Numbered from the stretch's first letter, positions 1 to 8,777 are shown. The stretch: 62,392 nucleotides of DNA from Flavobacteriales bacterium (GCA_018609045.1 JABAYK010000021.1:1-62392), one strand, 5' to 3'. Program-made: numbers and translations. Notes: generated by a model not told the origin, from the letters alone.

Positions 1-1058
1 AATCTAGCAGAAAAAATAAACTCATTTTCTGAAACTACTTTTTCCACCAAATCTTCGCTATCGTGCTCATCTTCAATATCTCCAAAAAGCTCTTCAATAA
101 CATCTTCAATCGTTACCATACCTGAAGTTCCGCCGAACTCATCAACAACTACTGCAACACTTTTTTTCTGTTTTGTAAAAAATTCTAAAATTTCGTTTGC
201 TGGCATCGACTCAGGAATAACCGGAATAGGCAATAAAATACTTTTAAGGTTGATTGGTTTTTTAAATAGCTCAAACGAATGAGTATAGCCTATGATGTTA
301 TCAATAGAATCTCGGTAAATTAATAGTTTAGAGAATCCTGTTTCGAAAAACTTATTTTTTAAGGATTCTAAATCTGTATTTTCATCTAGAGCTTCAATTT
401 CTGTTCTTGGCACCATGCATTCTCTTGCCTTTACTTTTGAAAAATCTAAAGCATTTTGAAAAATTTGAACTTCTGTTTCGATAGATTCATCGTTTTGGGT
501 TTTAGAAGTAGCTTCTTTTAGATAATTGTCTAAATCAACCATTCTAAAATTAAGTTCTCCATCTTCGTTTTTTACGTTAAAAAAGAGTTTCAATACATAG
601 TTAGAAATTGCTATTGAAATCCAAATTAGTGGAAACAAAAGAGAATAAATAACAACAATAGGAACTGCGAATAAACTTAATATGCTATTTGGGTTAATTC
701 TAAAAAGTGCTTTTGGTAAAAACTCTGCAATAAACAATATCAATAAAGTTGAAACTACAGTTTGAAGCAGAAAAACCGTGAACTCTGAATCGAAAATTTT
801 ATAGAAAAATGGCTCTAAAATTTTAGCCATAAAAATGCCATAAACAACAAGTGCAATATTATTACCCACCAACATGGTACTAATAAACTTACTTGGATTT
901 TTATTGAAAAATGATAACACTTTGGCATTAAAAAAACCAAGTTTATTATCAAGTTCAATTTTTAATTTGTTGGCTGAAATAAAGGCAATTTCTAAACCTG
1001 AAAACATTGCTGAAAAAAGCAATGAAAAAAGTATGATAAGAAAATCTGCTTGATCCAT
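1..1058 (-). CDS. CNNM/CBS-domain (CorC/HlyC-type, GldE-like) membrane protein, 3' end missing
   Basis: Runs off the left edge; about 352 N-terminal residues are present and open to base 1. The N-terminus (MDQADFLIILFSLLFSAMFS) begins a DUF21/CNNM domain with several hydrophobic segments, followed by a CBS pair. The linker motif MVPRTEIEALDEN (about bases 378-416) and the string VDEFGGTSGMVTIEDVIEEL (near bases 95-155) are hallmarks of the CorC/HlyC family. The C-terminal transporter-associated domain would lie outside the window. Family members act in divalent-cation transport; the flavobacterial paralogue GldE is linked to gliding, and I cannot separate the two here. It is last in a minus-strand run with lptC and coaX, an order common in Flavobacteriia. 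Confidence 0.88.
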   Translation of the reverse strand, partial: MDQADFLIILFSLLFSAMFSGLEIAFISANKLKIELDNKLGFFNAKVLSFFNKNPSKFISTMLVGNNIALVVYGIFMAKILEPFFYKIFDSEFTVFLLQTVVSTLLILFIAEFLPKALFRINPNSILSLFAVPIVVIYSLLFPLIWISIAISNYVLKLFFNVKNEDGELNFRMVDLDNYLKEATSKTQNDESIETEVQIFQNALDFSKVKARECMVPRTEIEALDENTDLESLKNKFFETGFSKLLIYRDSIDNIIGYTHSFELFKKPINLKSILLPIPVIPESMPANEILEFFTKQKKSVAVVVDEFGGTSGMVTIEDVIEELFGDIEDEHDSEDLVEKVVSENEFIFSAR

Positions 1059-1075
1059 TATATCCCCTAAGGAAG

Positions 1076-1255
1076 TTATTTATTATTACTGAGTTTTTCC
1101 AACTTTTTTCTATGAAATCTTCTTAAACCATACATCGCCAAAGCAACAAATGGCAAAATAAATGGCAAAACAGATTCGTCTGCTCTTCCGGCTTTAAAAA
1201 TATAAAAACCATAAATAGTAGTGGCAATAGCAATAATTAGCCAAAAAAACTCCAT
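1076..1255 (-). CDS. Small two-helix membrane protein of unknown function
   Basis: 59 residues starting MEFFWLIIAIATTIYGFYIF, with two hydrophobic segments (about residues 3-19 and 29-43) separated by a short charged loop and ending in a basic tail rich in Arg and Lys. I chose the ATG at 1253-1255, four bases after the lptC stop codon. An in-frame ATG at 1276 would lengthen it to 66 residues but overlap lptC by 17 bases. It sits between lptC and the CNNM/CBS protein, 17 bases ahead of the latter, so it is probably co-transcribed. I do not recognise a domain and assign no function. Confidence 0.65.
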   Translation of the reverse strand: MEFFWLIIAIATTIYGFYIFKAGRADESVLPFILPFVALAMYGLRRFHRKKLEKLSNNK

Positions 1256-1259
1256 AAAC

Positions 1260-1838
1260 TTATTGTACTTCTGCATTTTCTTTTTCTTCTTTTATGGTAA
1301 TAACTCCTTTAATATTCTTTATTCTATACTGGGTAAAGTCTTCGTTAGCATCAAGTCCATCGCCATAAATTATTTCTTCTTGGGTTTGAATTTTAACGAA
1401 TTCATCAGACTTTATCCTTTTTTCAGACTCTAACCAAATTAAGTGTTCTGTATTTAATTTATCGCCATTTACATTTATAACCACAACGTTGCCTTTTGCC
1501 TCCATTAGGTTTTCTTTTTCATAATCGATGGCATAGTCTGCGAATAATTCACTTTCTTTTTCGCCCAATTTATTAAAAAAGGTTACATGGATTCCATCCT
1601 TAAATTCAGTATACGGTTTTTCTGTATTAAACCTTTCAAGTTTAGGAGCCTCAATTACCATTTTGGAATAGCCGGAGTCTGAGTAAATAATCTTTACATT
1701 TTCAGATTCCTCGAGGGGTAGATCAATATTTTCAGTAAGTAATTTTACCTTTTCAACATTATTTTCACAAGAGACCAAAAAAAACACCCCAACTACAAAT
1801 AGTGGGGTGTAAATTTTATGTAAAAAATTAAATTTCAA
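1260..1838 (-). CDS. lptC: LptC-like lipopolysaccharide export lipoprotein
   Basis: 192 residues. An N-terminal signal peptide ends in a lipobox (FFLVSCENN), which suggests a lipidated form, as is usual in Bacteroidetes. The body matches the LptC/YrbK beta-jelly-roll pattern: alternating strands, an early region reading KIIYSDSGYSKMVIEAPKL, and later LMEAKGNVVVIN and IYGDGLDANEDF. LptC links the inner-membrane LptBFG transporter to the periplasmic LptA bridge in LPS export. The gene directly follows the TPR gene (stop at 1839, start at 1838) and precedes the small membrane protein, so this is a compact operon. No other lpt gene is in the window. Confidence 0.85.
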   Translation of the reverse strand: MKFNFLHKIYTPLFVVGVFFLVSCENNVEKVKLLTENIDLPLEESENVKIIYSDSGYSKMVIEAPKLERFNTEKPYTEFKDGIHVTFFNKLGEKESELFADYAIDYEKENLMEAKGNVVVINVNGDKLNTEHLIWLESEKRIKSDEFVKIQTQEEIIYGDGLDANEDFTQYRIKNIKGVITIKEEKENAEVQ

Positions 1839-3170
1839 TTATTTGGTTCTTATGGTTGTTGATCCTGATATCCAACAACCTTCGAAATTATAAGTATCTC
1901 CATCAGTTAAACTATAAAAGAAACAATCTTCTTTAGATGGAAATTGCTCTTTTGCCTGTGCAAGTTTTTTCCCCGCTTTCTCTGCAACTGATTCATCTGA
2001 TTTAGCTCTCAAATAATAATCATAAGCTAACCACCATCCTGCTTTGGCATCACACTCATTTTTACTACAGCTTTTTCCGCCATAACCATATGCATCTCCA
2101 ATTAAAATTAAAGCCTCACCTGAATTAGAATTAATTTCTAATGCTTTAGAAGCAGCTATTTTAGTGTTTGGAAAATCTTTTGAAATTAAATAGGCTTTGG
2201 CCATATTGATGTATGCATCAAAATTCTCGTTATTATTTTCTCTTAATTCAATAGACTTTTTAAAGAATTCAATGGCTTCACTATAATTTTCTCTTTTAAG
2301 TTTTCCTATTGCAATGCCATAAGAGGCTACTGCATCTGGTTCAATTTCATTTAGTGCAATGGCGGCATTAAGGTATAAATCTTCATCATTACATCCTCTT
2401 TTATCTAAAATTTTCATTAGACTTTTAAGAGCTTTTGCATCAGATTTCATTCCTTCAAACTTTGGTGTAAACAACTCAATTAAATCTGGGCAATCTGCCA
2501 CTTTAGAAAAATAATTTTCTAAATTTTGACCTGCTTTTTCATAGGTTGATGCGTATTTTTCGTTGTTGGCAATGTTATAATCTACCACATCAGCCAACTT
2601 TGGATAAAGTTCTAGAAGTTCTTCTTTAGTGGCAAGTTTTTTTGCGTACATGTAATATTTTGCTAAAAACAAATACACAATAGCGGCAGGGCTAAAGTCG
2701 TTTCCTTCAAGTTCATAAGACCTATATAAAACTTCATATGCAGCTTTAGGATCGTCTTTTTTAAACTTCATCATATCAACACCTTTGGTACCCAAAACCT
2801 TACCTTCTTCACCAAAATTTGCAATTCGCAAATCATACAACCATAAGAGGGTATCAACCATAGCGTTCATCTTTTCTGTGTTACCTTCTTTTTCATATTT
2901 TTCAATGAAAAAATCTAACATTTTTGTTCCTCTAATGTATAGATTCAATGAAGAGCTTGGGCAAACTTCAAGCGCTTTTCTCCATCCTTTTAAAGCATCT
3001 GTGTAATTATCTTGTTTGTAAAACTCAGAATATAACGACAAACTTTGTATACAAATTAGACTATCTTCTGGAGTAGCTCCATAATTTTTTCCTTCATCTT
3101 CTTGTCCAATTACTTGAACACTAAATACTAGAGCAATAAATAAAAACCCTAATTTTTTCATCCTTTTCAT
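1839..3170 (-). CDS. Secreted tetratricopeptide-repeat protein
   Basis: 443 residues from the ATG at 3168-3170 (MKRMKKLGFLFIALVFSVQV, then a likely cleavage after IGQ). An alternative ATG nine bases downstream is equally possible. Starting at 3206 would add 12 polar residues before the signal peptide and overlap the upstream gene, so I reject it. The mature protein is alpha-helical with TPR-like units, clearest around residues 270-390 (a repeat reading ENYSEAIEFFKKSIELRENN, then a unit containing AKAYLISKDFPNTKIAASKAL). The C-terminus contains several Cys. Flavobacteria keep a TPR protein at this place between an outer-membrane protein and lptC; its partner is unknown. It probably acts in the periplasm or at the outer membrane. 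Confidence 0.8.
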   Translation of the reverse strand: MKRMKKLGFLFIALVFSVQVIGQEDEGKNYGATPEDSLICIQSLSLYSEFYKQDNYTDALKGWRKALEVCPSSSLNLYIRGTKMLDFFIEKYEKEGNTEKMNAMVDTLLWLYDLRIANFGEEGKVLGTKGVDMMKFKKDDPKAAYEVLYRSYELEGNDFSPAAIVYLFLAKYYMYAKKLATKEELLELYPKLADVVDYNIANNEKYASTYEKAGQNLENYFSKVADCPDLIELFTPKFEGMKSDAKALKSLMKILDKRGCNDEDLYLNAAIALNEIEPDAVASYGIAIGKLKRENYSEAIEFFKKSIELRENNNENFDAYINMAKAYLISKDFPNTKIAASKALEINSNSGEALILIGDAYGYGGKSCSKNECDAKAGWWLAYDYYLRAKSDESVAEKAGKKLAQAKEQFPSKEDCFFYSLTDGDTYNFEGCWISGSTTIRTK

Positions 3171-3171
3171 A

Positions 3172-4467
3172 TTAATCAATTTTTCTTCGTACAAACCATC
3201 TATCAAACTTATGAGGAGAGATAGAAACTCCTATATAAATGTTGTTAAATTGTTCACTATATGTTCCAATGTTTCCATTGTTTCTAGACCCAATTTCTGC
3301 ACCAATATTAACAGAAGTAAAAGATTGAGATTTTAACAACGGTAAACCCAAGCCAAAAGTAATGCCAAACTCAGAAACCTCTGAGCCATCATATATTACT
3401 CCTGTATTAACTATCCTTGCTCCAAGTCTGTATTTTGTAACTTTTAATAGCTTAGTAACTTCCTCTACATTAGGCATATATTGAACACCAAACGATAACT
3501 CAGTTCTATCTAAATTGTTTAAATTTTTATTTATGATTTTGGCATTTGAAAAACTAGTGGTTTTGTAGTCTGCGTTAAAAACTAAACCTCTACCCACTTC
3601 AAGTGATAAGCCCAGCCCAATAAACTGTGGTAAAGTTGAAGCTCCCGTATCTGTAGAAAAATTAACAGTATCTTTTGGTATTTCGGCCCCCGGCGAGCCA
3701 CTAAATGAACTAAATAATGATAAATGATTTGAGTTTATATTTTGATTAGGTTGAATTGTAGCTCCAACCCCAAGACTTACATCTTTGGATAGTTTTCTCA
3801 TATAATGCAATCCAAAATCAAAATAAATATCAGAAATCCCGAACTGCTCTAAGTACTTGGTATTGATATTACTTGAGCCTGCCTCTGAAATTGTAGCATA
3901 TTGAAAGTTAGATTGAAAGCCAAACAAATAATTAAAATTTGAGCCTAATGAGACAATGTTCAAACTATCTTTAAATATGCGATACCCAATTCCGATAGTA
4001 GCATTGTTAAACCCACCTTCCCCTAAAAAGTAATTAGAAATTAAAGTAGATGAGTTTGGTACGCTTGATTCATAAACCTCGTAATTAGTTGTAGAATATG
4101 GACGCAAACCCAAAACAAAGCCAAATTTATTTCCAACAGAAAAACCATACATAAAAGATCTAATTCGACTTCCTGCAGTAGAGAAATTTCCATTTGGTAA
4201 AGACAAATTTGAAAATTGAGATTGAAATCCAAGATCTACTTGCTGGTAAAATAAAAAGTGATAAGTTGCAGGATTAGCAATATTAATAAGCCCCGGATCT
4301 GAAAAGCCAGTATTAGCTCCGCCAAAACCCATATCTGCCGATAGACCCTTGTTGGTTGGCATTCCAAAGCCACTATAACTTAATGGACTTACAAAATTGC
4401 TTTGACCAAAAATTAAGTTTGAGATAAAAAGAAAAAACAGGAAAAACCTAATTCCGTTTTTGTTCAT
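3172..4467 (-). CDS. Outer-membrane beta-barrel protein (flavobacterial coaX neighbour)
   Basis: 431 residues with a signal peptide (MNKNGIRFFLFFLFISNLIF, cleavage near GQS). The mature part is rich in alternating aromatic/Gly strands (for example SNLSLPNGNF, LGVGATIQPN, FGLGLPLL) and ends with a strand-like VSISPHKF followed by a basic tail. The N-terminal stretch naming a Gly-rich plug (MGFGGANTGFSDPGLINIAN) resembles FadL/OmpP1- and PorV-like barrels. Substrate or role unknown. The ATG lies inside the 3' end of coaX (20-base overlap), indicating translational coupling. Confidence 0.72.
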   Translation of the reverse strand: MNKNGIRFFLFFLFISNLIFGQSNFVSPLSYSGFGMPTNKGLSADMGFGGANTGFSDPGLINIANPATYHFLFYQQVDLGFQSQFSNLSLPNGNFSTAGSRIRSFMYGFSVGNKFGFVLGLRPYSTTNYEVYESSVPNSSTLISNYFLGEGGFNNATIGIGYRIFKDSLNIVSLGSNFNYLFGFQSNFQYATISEAGSSNINTKYLEQFGISDIYFDFGLHYMRKLSKDVSLGVGATIQPNQNINSNHLSLFSSFSGSPGAEIPKDTVNFSTDTGASTLPQFIGLGLSLEVGRGLVFNADYKTTSFSNAKIINKNLNNLDRTELSFGVQYMPNVEEVTKLLKVTKYRLGARIVNTGVIYDGSEVSEFGITFGLGLPLLKSQSFTSVNIGAEIGSRNNGNIGTYSEQFNNIYIGVSISPHKFDRWFVRRKID

Positions 4468-5182
4468 TGTAACGTAGTACTTCGTTTAATCCCCGGCTTA
4501 CTAAATTTGGGGCTGCAAAAATGTTATTTTTTGGCACGCTATCAAAGTATTTTGAATCGCCGCCGGTAAAAACGATTTTTAAATCGGTGTATTGCTCTTT
4601 GTAATAATTAATAATTCCTTGCACTTCTGAACCAATTCCAAACTGCACTCCTGATAATATAGACTCCTCTGTAGACTTGCCAGTAGGGTTTACATTTTCT
4701 TTAGGAGATATTAATGGCAATCTATCAGTAAATTGGTTTAATGCTTTATATCTCATTAGCATTCCAGGGGCAATACTTCCACCTAAATAACTTCCATTCG
4801 AAATGATATCATATTTAATGCAAGTTCCAAAATCAACCACCAAAATATTTTGGTTAGGAAATAAAAAATTGGCACCAACTGCTCCTGCTAATCTATCTAG
4901 ACCTAAAGTTTCTTTAGAACCATACTCGTTATTAATAGGGGTTGGGGTGAATTGGTTAAATTTAATGAAATTAAAAGTTTGCTGAAGATAATCTTCAATT
5001 TCTGGAGGATGATCTACAACAGAACAAAGAATACAAGAATCAACGTTTTGAACAGATTTTAATTTATCGTGAATTGACTTTAGTGTTAGACTTTTGTTTA
5101 TGGCTGTAATGTCAGCAATTTCGCTGTTTTTGAAGAGCGAAAACTTAGCAGAAGTGTTTCCAATATCTATCACCAAATTCAT
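4448..5182 (-). CDS. coaX: Type III pantothenate kinase
   Basis: 244 residues. It phosphorylates pantothenate in the first step of coenzyme A synthesis and belongs to the ASKHA fold. Visible motifs are the phosphate-1 loop DIGNT at residues 6-10, LGLDRLAGAVGA, the central DFGTCIKYD, GGSIAPGM, and the adenosine loop TGGD near residue 208. Length fits the family (about 240-260). It starts a minus-strand operon running into the outer-membrane protein, TPR protein and lptC. A TATTTTTG element at 5188-5195 on this strand resembles a -7 box but would place transcription start almost at the ATG. Confidence 0.93.
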   Translation of the reverse strand: MNLVIDIGNTSAKFSLFKNSEIADITAINKSLTLKSIHDKLKSVQNVDSCILCSVVDHPPEIEDYLQQTFNFIKFNQFTPTPINNEYGSKETLGLDRLAGAVGANFLFPNQNILVVDFGTCIKYDIISNGSYLGGSIAPGMLMRYKALNQFTDRLPLISPKENVNPTGKSTEESILSGVQFGIGSEVQGIINYYKEQYTDLKIVFTGGDSKYFDSVPKNNIFAAPNLVSRGLNEVLRYNEQKRN

Positions 5183-5228
5183 GGCGGCAAAAATAGTATA
5201 ATAAAAGCGCTATAGAATAAAAAAACTG

Positions 5229-5259
5229 TTTGGCTAGAAAGAAAATAATTATACTTTTG
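5229..5259 (+). promoter_or_regulatory. Bacteroidetes-type promoter of tRNA-Phe
   Basis: TTTG at 5229-5232 and TACTTTTG at 5252-5259 are spaced 19 bases apart. This matches the Bacteroidetes housekeeping consensus (TTTG / TAnnTTTG) exactly. Predicted start is near 5266, just before the tRNA. Confidence 0.72.
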
Positions 5260-5272
5260 TCGCCTCTTTGGA

Positions 5273-5345
5273 GGTGCGGTAGCTCAGTCGGTAGAGCAAA
5301 GGACTGAAAATCCTTGTGTCGGCGGTTCGATTCCGTCCCGCACCA
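5273..5345 (+). tRNA. tRNA-Phe (anticodon GAA)
   Basis: A 73-nt cloverleaf. Acceptor arms are GGTGCGG (5273-5279) and CCGCACC (5338-5344). The D arm is GCTC/GAGC. The anticodon stem AAGGA/TCCTT has loop CTGAAAA, giving anticodon GAA. The T arm is GGCGG-TTCGATT-CCGTC. Discriminator base A5345 is followed by CCC, so the CCA end is not fully encoded and must be added after transcription. A matching promoter lies upstream and a terminator downstream, so it is a single-gene unit. Confidence 0.96.
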
Positions 5346-5350
5346 CCCTA

Positions 5351-5380
5351 AGCCTCTCGATTTTTCGAGGGGCTTTTTTT
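5351..5380 (+). terminator. Intrinsic terminator after tRNA-Phe
   Basis: AGCCTCTCGA (5351-5360) pairs with TCGAGGGGCT (5365-5374, one G-U pair), followed by a T-run to 5380. It ends the tRNA transcript 19 bases before marC. Confidence 0.85.
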
Positions 5381-5399
5381 ATGTTTTAATAATTAAAAA

Positions 5400-5963
5400 A
5401 TGAATTTTAAAGAAATTGCCTCTATTACGCTAGTATTATTTTCGGTGATTGATATTTTGGGTTCTATTCCAATAATTATTGATTTAAGAAAAAAAACGGG
5501 ACACATCCATTCTTTAAAGGCAACCATAATTTCAGGTGCATTAATGATTTCATTTCTATTTATTGGCCAATCAATCCTTCAATTGTTTGGTCTTGATGTT
5601 GAGTCATTTTCAATAGCAGGGGCAATTATTATGTTTTTATTAGCCTTTGAAATGATTTTAGGAGTTCACCTTTTTAAAGATGATGGGCACAGCGCAGGTA
5701 CTTCTTCCATTGTTCCTTTAGCATTTCCTTTAATTTCTGGAGCAGGAACTTTAACTACAATACTTTCTTTAAGGGCAATATATTCTGAAATAAATATATT
5801 GATAGGCATTGTAATTAACCTTGGTTTTGTTTACCTAGTTTTAAAGAGTACAGGTTGGCTAGAAAGAAAAATTGGTCAATCGGGTTTTAGTATTTTAAGA
5901 CGGGTATTTGGGATAATTTTATTGGCTATTTCAATTAAGATTTTTAAAGAAAACCTTTTTTAG
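5400..5963 (+). CDS. marC: MarC-family (UPF0056) integral membrane protein
   Basis: 187 residues with six hydrophobic segments, typical of the MarC/UPF0056 family. Diagnostic stretches are FSVIDILGSIPIIIDL near the N-terminus, the AFPLISGAGTLTTILSL motif around residues 108-124 and GIILLAISIKIF at the C-terminus. Molecular function of the family is unsettled; despite the name it is not a proven drug-resistance factor. It stands alone between the tRNA terminator and a bidirectional terminator. No strong promoter motif was found in the 19-base gap, so some transcription may come through the tRNA terminator. Confidence 0.88.
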   Translation: MNFKEIASITLVLFSVIDILGSIPIIIDLRKKTGHIHSLKATIISGALMISFLFIGQSILQLFGLDVESFSIAGAIIMFLLAFEMILGVHLFKDDGHSAGTSSIVPLAFPLISGAGTLTTILSLRAIYSEINILIGIVINLGFVYLVLKSTGWLERKIGQSGFSILRRVFGIILLAISIKIFKENLF

Positions 5964-5980
5964 TTCAAAGTAGCTCCATA

Positions 5981-6007
5981 AAAAAAGGGGCTAAATAGCC
6001 CCTTTTT
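5981..6007. terminator. Bidirectional terminator between marC and the glucan locus
   Basis: GGGGCTA (5987-5993) and TAGCCCC (5996-6002) form a tight hairpin flanked by an A-run on the left and a T-run on the right. It can stop marC on the plus strand and the SusC-SusD operon on the minus strand. It marks the left border of the glucan locus. Confidence 0.87.
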
Positions 6008-6025
6008 TCTTTGAAAACACCTTTT

Positions 6026-6901
6026 TTATTCCCAACAATTGATAACGAATTCTAAGTCATCTTTGGTTCTAAAGGTTTTGTCTTTTCTTAATATAACAAA
6101 TTGCATTCTGCCTAAAACTGTGCCTGAAGGAACATTAAAGAACTCTTCGGGAATTAATGTTTTTTGAAAAATTCCATCTCCACGGTATTCCATTTGAAGA
6201 CTAGCAGTTTTGCTAGCGTTAAAATATGTGGCAATCACAAAATCTGGATTTCCTGTTGTTCCCCCTGTTGTATCCCAAGCAGCAGCATACATATATGCTT
6301 CGTTGTCTGCCATGTTTTGCATTGAAGCCACTGTTTCAAAATTATTGTCATAAACTACAGTTACAATATCATCTTGAAAAGCAACAGATGGAATTCCTTT
6401 AATTACTTGACTTGAAAAAGGAGCTTCGATACCCATACTTAAATCTTCTGATTTTAGATCCGGATCTCCATATCCTCCACCATCTTGAGGTTTTACCAAA
6501 AATTTGATGTCATTTTCATAAACTGTTTTGGCATCTACCTCATAAAACTCTGTAGGAATCATGGTATAGGTATAAATTAACTCCAATGGATCGGCAGAAG
6601 CTTTGGTCATTTTTAAAATCGGGTTGGAGTTTTTCCAAGCAGTTGGACCTATTCCATTGGCTTTTGGAGTTCCTGCTGAATGTTCATAAGGACTCCAAGT
6701 CCACATGTACATATCTTCTCCTGCCTTTGCCGCATCAATCAATAATTGGGTATGTTCTAAAGTAGCATCTAGCTTATTTAAATCTACATAAATGGTAATT
6801 TCCTGATCCATTAAGGCATCTTCGGGCTCAAACCATGCTTTTTGAGCTTTTACTGTAGAGAAGCCAAATATTATTGCGAATAGTATAATTGCGTTTTTCA
6901 T
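6026..6901 (-). CDS. Secreted two-domain SusE/F-like protein of the susCD operon
   Basis: 291 residues with a signal peptide (MKNAIILFAIIFGFSTVKAQ) but no lipobox Cys. Two similar beta-sandwich-like halves can be seen. The first starts WFEPEDALMDQEITIYVDLN and the second VAFQDDIVTVVYDNNF; each continues into a segment with Trp-rich and Tyr-rich strands. The same layout opens the GH13 enzyme at 16529-19393 (FQPTFVTANDTVTVIYDASL). From memory it resembles the DUF4961-type proteins of flavobacterial starch loci, but I cannot verify that number. It is last in the operon susC-susD-lipoprotein-this gene, 4 bases after the lipoprotein. A role as accessory glucan-binding protein on the cell surface is inferred. 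Confidence 0.72.
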   Translation of the reverse strand: MKNAIILFAIIFGFSTVKAQKAWFEPEDALMDQEITIYVDLNKLDATLEHTQLLIDAAKAGEDMYMWTWSPYEHSAGTPKANGIGPTAWKNSNPILKMTKASADPLELIYTYTMIPTEFYEVDAKTVYENDIKFLVKPQDGGGYGDPDLKSEDLSMGIEAPFSSQVIKGIPSVAFQDDIVTVVYDNNFETVASMQNMADNEAYMYAAAWDTTGGTTGNPDFVIATYFNASKTASLQMEYRGDGIFQKTLIPEEFFNVPSGTVLGRMQFVILRKDKTFRTKDDLEFVINCWE

Positions 6902-6905
6902 TTTA

Positions 6906-7394
6906 TTAATTATTTATTCTATTAAAAGTTAATTTTAAAGACATTGTTGGGTCTGAGCCTGAACATCCTTTAAAATATTGAACTTGCAATTCTTGGTCTA
7001 CTTCTCTAATTGGACCCAATAAACTCAAGGTAAAGGGTGAAGTTCCATCACTTGGGGTAACCAAAATTTCAGTTGGAAAATCATTGTCGTCAAAAGCCCA
7101 TGTTCCTGTATTTCCAAAGTATTTAATCCCTTTTATGCCAGTTGTAGCATAGGTAAATGATTCGCTATTAAAGTTTATGGAAAAAGGATCATTGTCTACT
7201 GTAAAGTATTTAGAAACATCTGCTTCATCTTTATTGATGGCAACTTCATCTACAATAAATACTTCTGAAATTTGCCAATCGGCAGCTATTCCAGCTAATT
7301 TACTTGATGGGTCTCCAATAGTATAATTTGATTGTGGTTTACATCCTATAATTAACAGGACACTTAACAAACCTAAAAAGCTTAATTTTTTCAT
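6906..7394 (-). CDS. Small surface lipoprotein of the susCD operon (DUF5004-like)
   Basis: 162 residues with a lipoprotein signal (LLIIGCKP, Cys18). The mature part is a small beta-rich domain with motifs DWQISEVFIVDEVAINKDEA and GTWAFDDNDFPTEI, resembling the lipocalin-like DUF5004 family often found beside SusC/SusD in Flavobacteria (family call from memory). It follows susD by 11 bases and precedes the 291-residue protein by 4 bases, so it is in the same operon. Likely tethered at the outer membrane, where it could help bind or pass on maltodextrin; that role is inferred from context only. Confidence 0.7.
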   Translation of the reverse strand: MKKLSFLGLLSVLLIIGCKPQSNYTIGDPSSKLAGIAADWQISEVFIVDEVAINKDEADVSKYFTVDNDPFSINFNSESFTYATTGIKGIKYFGNTGTWAFDDNDFPTEILVTPSDGTSPFTLSLLGPIREVDQELQVQYFKGCSGSDPTMSLKLTFNRINN

Positions 7395-7405
7395 AACTTA
7401 TTTTT

Positions 7406-8773
7406 TTAACAACCTCCGGTTGGGTTTAATTCGAAAACATCACTTCTTTCTGATATTGGAAATTGAAGAATCATTCCGTTACAATCCCAACTATCACCTC
7501 TTACATCTATTTGCTGAGAGCCTTCAGCACCTAATCTTTTAATTTGAAAGATTCTATCTCCTTCACCAAGAAATTCTTTTCTTCTTTCAAGTTGAATTCT
7601 AGTTTGAAGACCTTGGAAGCTAAGGCTACTTGAAACAGTATTTACGCCTGCTCCATAAGCTCTTTCAATAATTTGGTTTACATCACCAACAGCATCATCT
7701 TTTCTTTGCTCCAAATAAGTTAATGCTTCAGCTCTTGTAAGCAGGATTTCTGTTAAGTTTAAATATGGTATTTGAAAGAAATCTGCATCAAACTTGTTGA
7801 TTTTTATTTGTTGAGCCTCTTCGCCAATTGCTTCAGGCAACAACCAACTTTTTCTTGCATCTAAAGTATCAGTAAAAATTTGAAATGCTTCTAAGCTAAT
7901 AGTAAGCTGAGGATTATCTGCTTTAGAAGAAAACTGATCTCTAAAACCTCCTGATCTATTATTTCCGTTTGTACTTTCAATATAAAAAATAGCCTCACTA
8001 GATACCGCGGTTGTATACCTATTTACATCTGAATTGATAGAAAACTTTCCACTGCTGATTATCTCATCACATTTTTCAACCGCCTCTGAATAACGCTGTT
8101 GCATAAAATACAATCTTGCCAAAAGAGCTTTGGCTGCATACTTTGTGGCATAAACTCCATTATCATTATCATCTGGTAAAAGATTCTCAACATCTAATAA
8201 ATCTTGTTCTATTTGAGTATACGTTTCCTCAACGTTAGATCTAGCTATTGGGTTTCTAACCAACTCTGTAACTAAAGCAATTCCGGCATGAGAATTATCA
8301 GTAGTATAATTGTATGGTTGCGCAAATAATCTACCCACTTCGAAATGACAAAGGGCTCTTAAAAATTTACCTTCATTTTCAAGCTTAGCAACTAATGCAT
8401 CATCTACTCCATCAACTTGATTGTAATTTGCCAATAGGGAGTTTACTCTGAAGATTGTTGTATAAAACTCTCCATAAAAACTACCAATTGAGCCATTAAA
8501 AAACAACATGTTGTGGTTGTAAACCTCAATAAAATCTTGGTTATTTAAAGGTCTGGCTAAGTTATCAGAAAGTAACTCTGCGTAATATTGCGACCTTCCG
8601 TTAATGGTGTTTGCCATTACATCATAACAAGAGTTTAAAACTCTGTCTAAATCCTCAGGACTTTGGATGGCTTCTTCAGTTAATAATTCTGACTTTGGTT
8701 TGAATTCAAGTTTTTCGCAGCCGAAACTTAAAGCAACTGAAAAAACTAATGTGTAAAAAATTGACTTTTTCAT
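7406..8773 (-). CDS. SusD/RagB-family starch-binding outer-membrane lipoprotein
   Basis: 455 residues. Lipobox LSFGC puts the lipidated Cys at 19. The N-terminus shows the typical SusD opening (LEFKPKSELLTEEAIQSPED) and the body has the TPR-like helices (KFLRALCHFEVGRLFAQPYN, YAAKALLARLYFMQQRYSEA). The C-terminal signature EILLTRAEALTYLEQ ... LQTRIQLERRKEFLGEGDRIFQIKRLG is diagnostic of the family. SusD forms the lid over its SusC partner and delivers oligosaccharide. It lies 4 bases after susC. At 455 residues it is shorter than the Bacteroides SusD of about 550. Confidence 0.94.
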   Translation of the reverse strand: MKKSIFYTLVFSVALSFGCEKLEFKPKSELLTEEAIQSPEDLDRVLNSCYDVMANTINGRSQYYAELLSDNLARPLNNQDFIEVYNHNMLFFNGSIGSFYGEFYTTIFRVNSLLANYNQVDGVDDALVAKLENEGKFLRALCHFEVGRLFAQPYNYTTDNSHAGIALVTELVRNPIARSNVEETYTQIEQDLLDVENLLPDDNDNGVYATKYAAKALLARLYFMQQRYSEAVEKCDEIISSGKFSINSDVNRYTTAVSSEAIFYIESTNGNNRSGGFRDQFSSKADNPQLTISLEAFQIFTDTLDARKSWLLPEAIGEEAQQIKINKFDADFFQIPYLNLTEILLTRAEALTYLEQRKDDAVGDVNQIIERAYGAGVNTVSSSLSFQGLQTRIQLERRKEFLGEGDRIFQIKRLGAEGSQQIDVRGDSWDCNGMILQFPISERSDVFELNPTGGC

Positions 8774-8777
8774 ATTA

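Noticed and set aside
5188..5195. TATTTTTG before coaX (and a similar box at 44236-44243 before the adhesins) as promoters for leaderless mRNAs
   Set aside because: Both match TAnnTTTG but lack a TTTG at about 19 bases, and A/T-rich sequence before start codons gives such matches by chance. Not listed as features.
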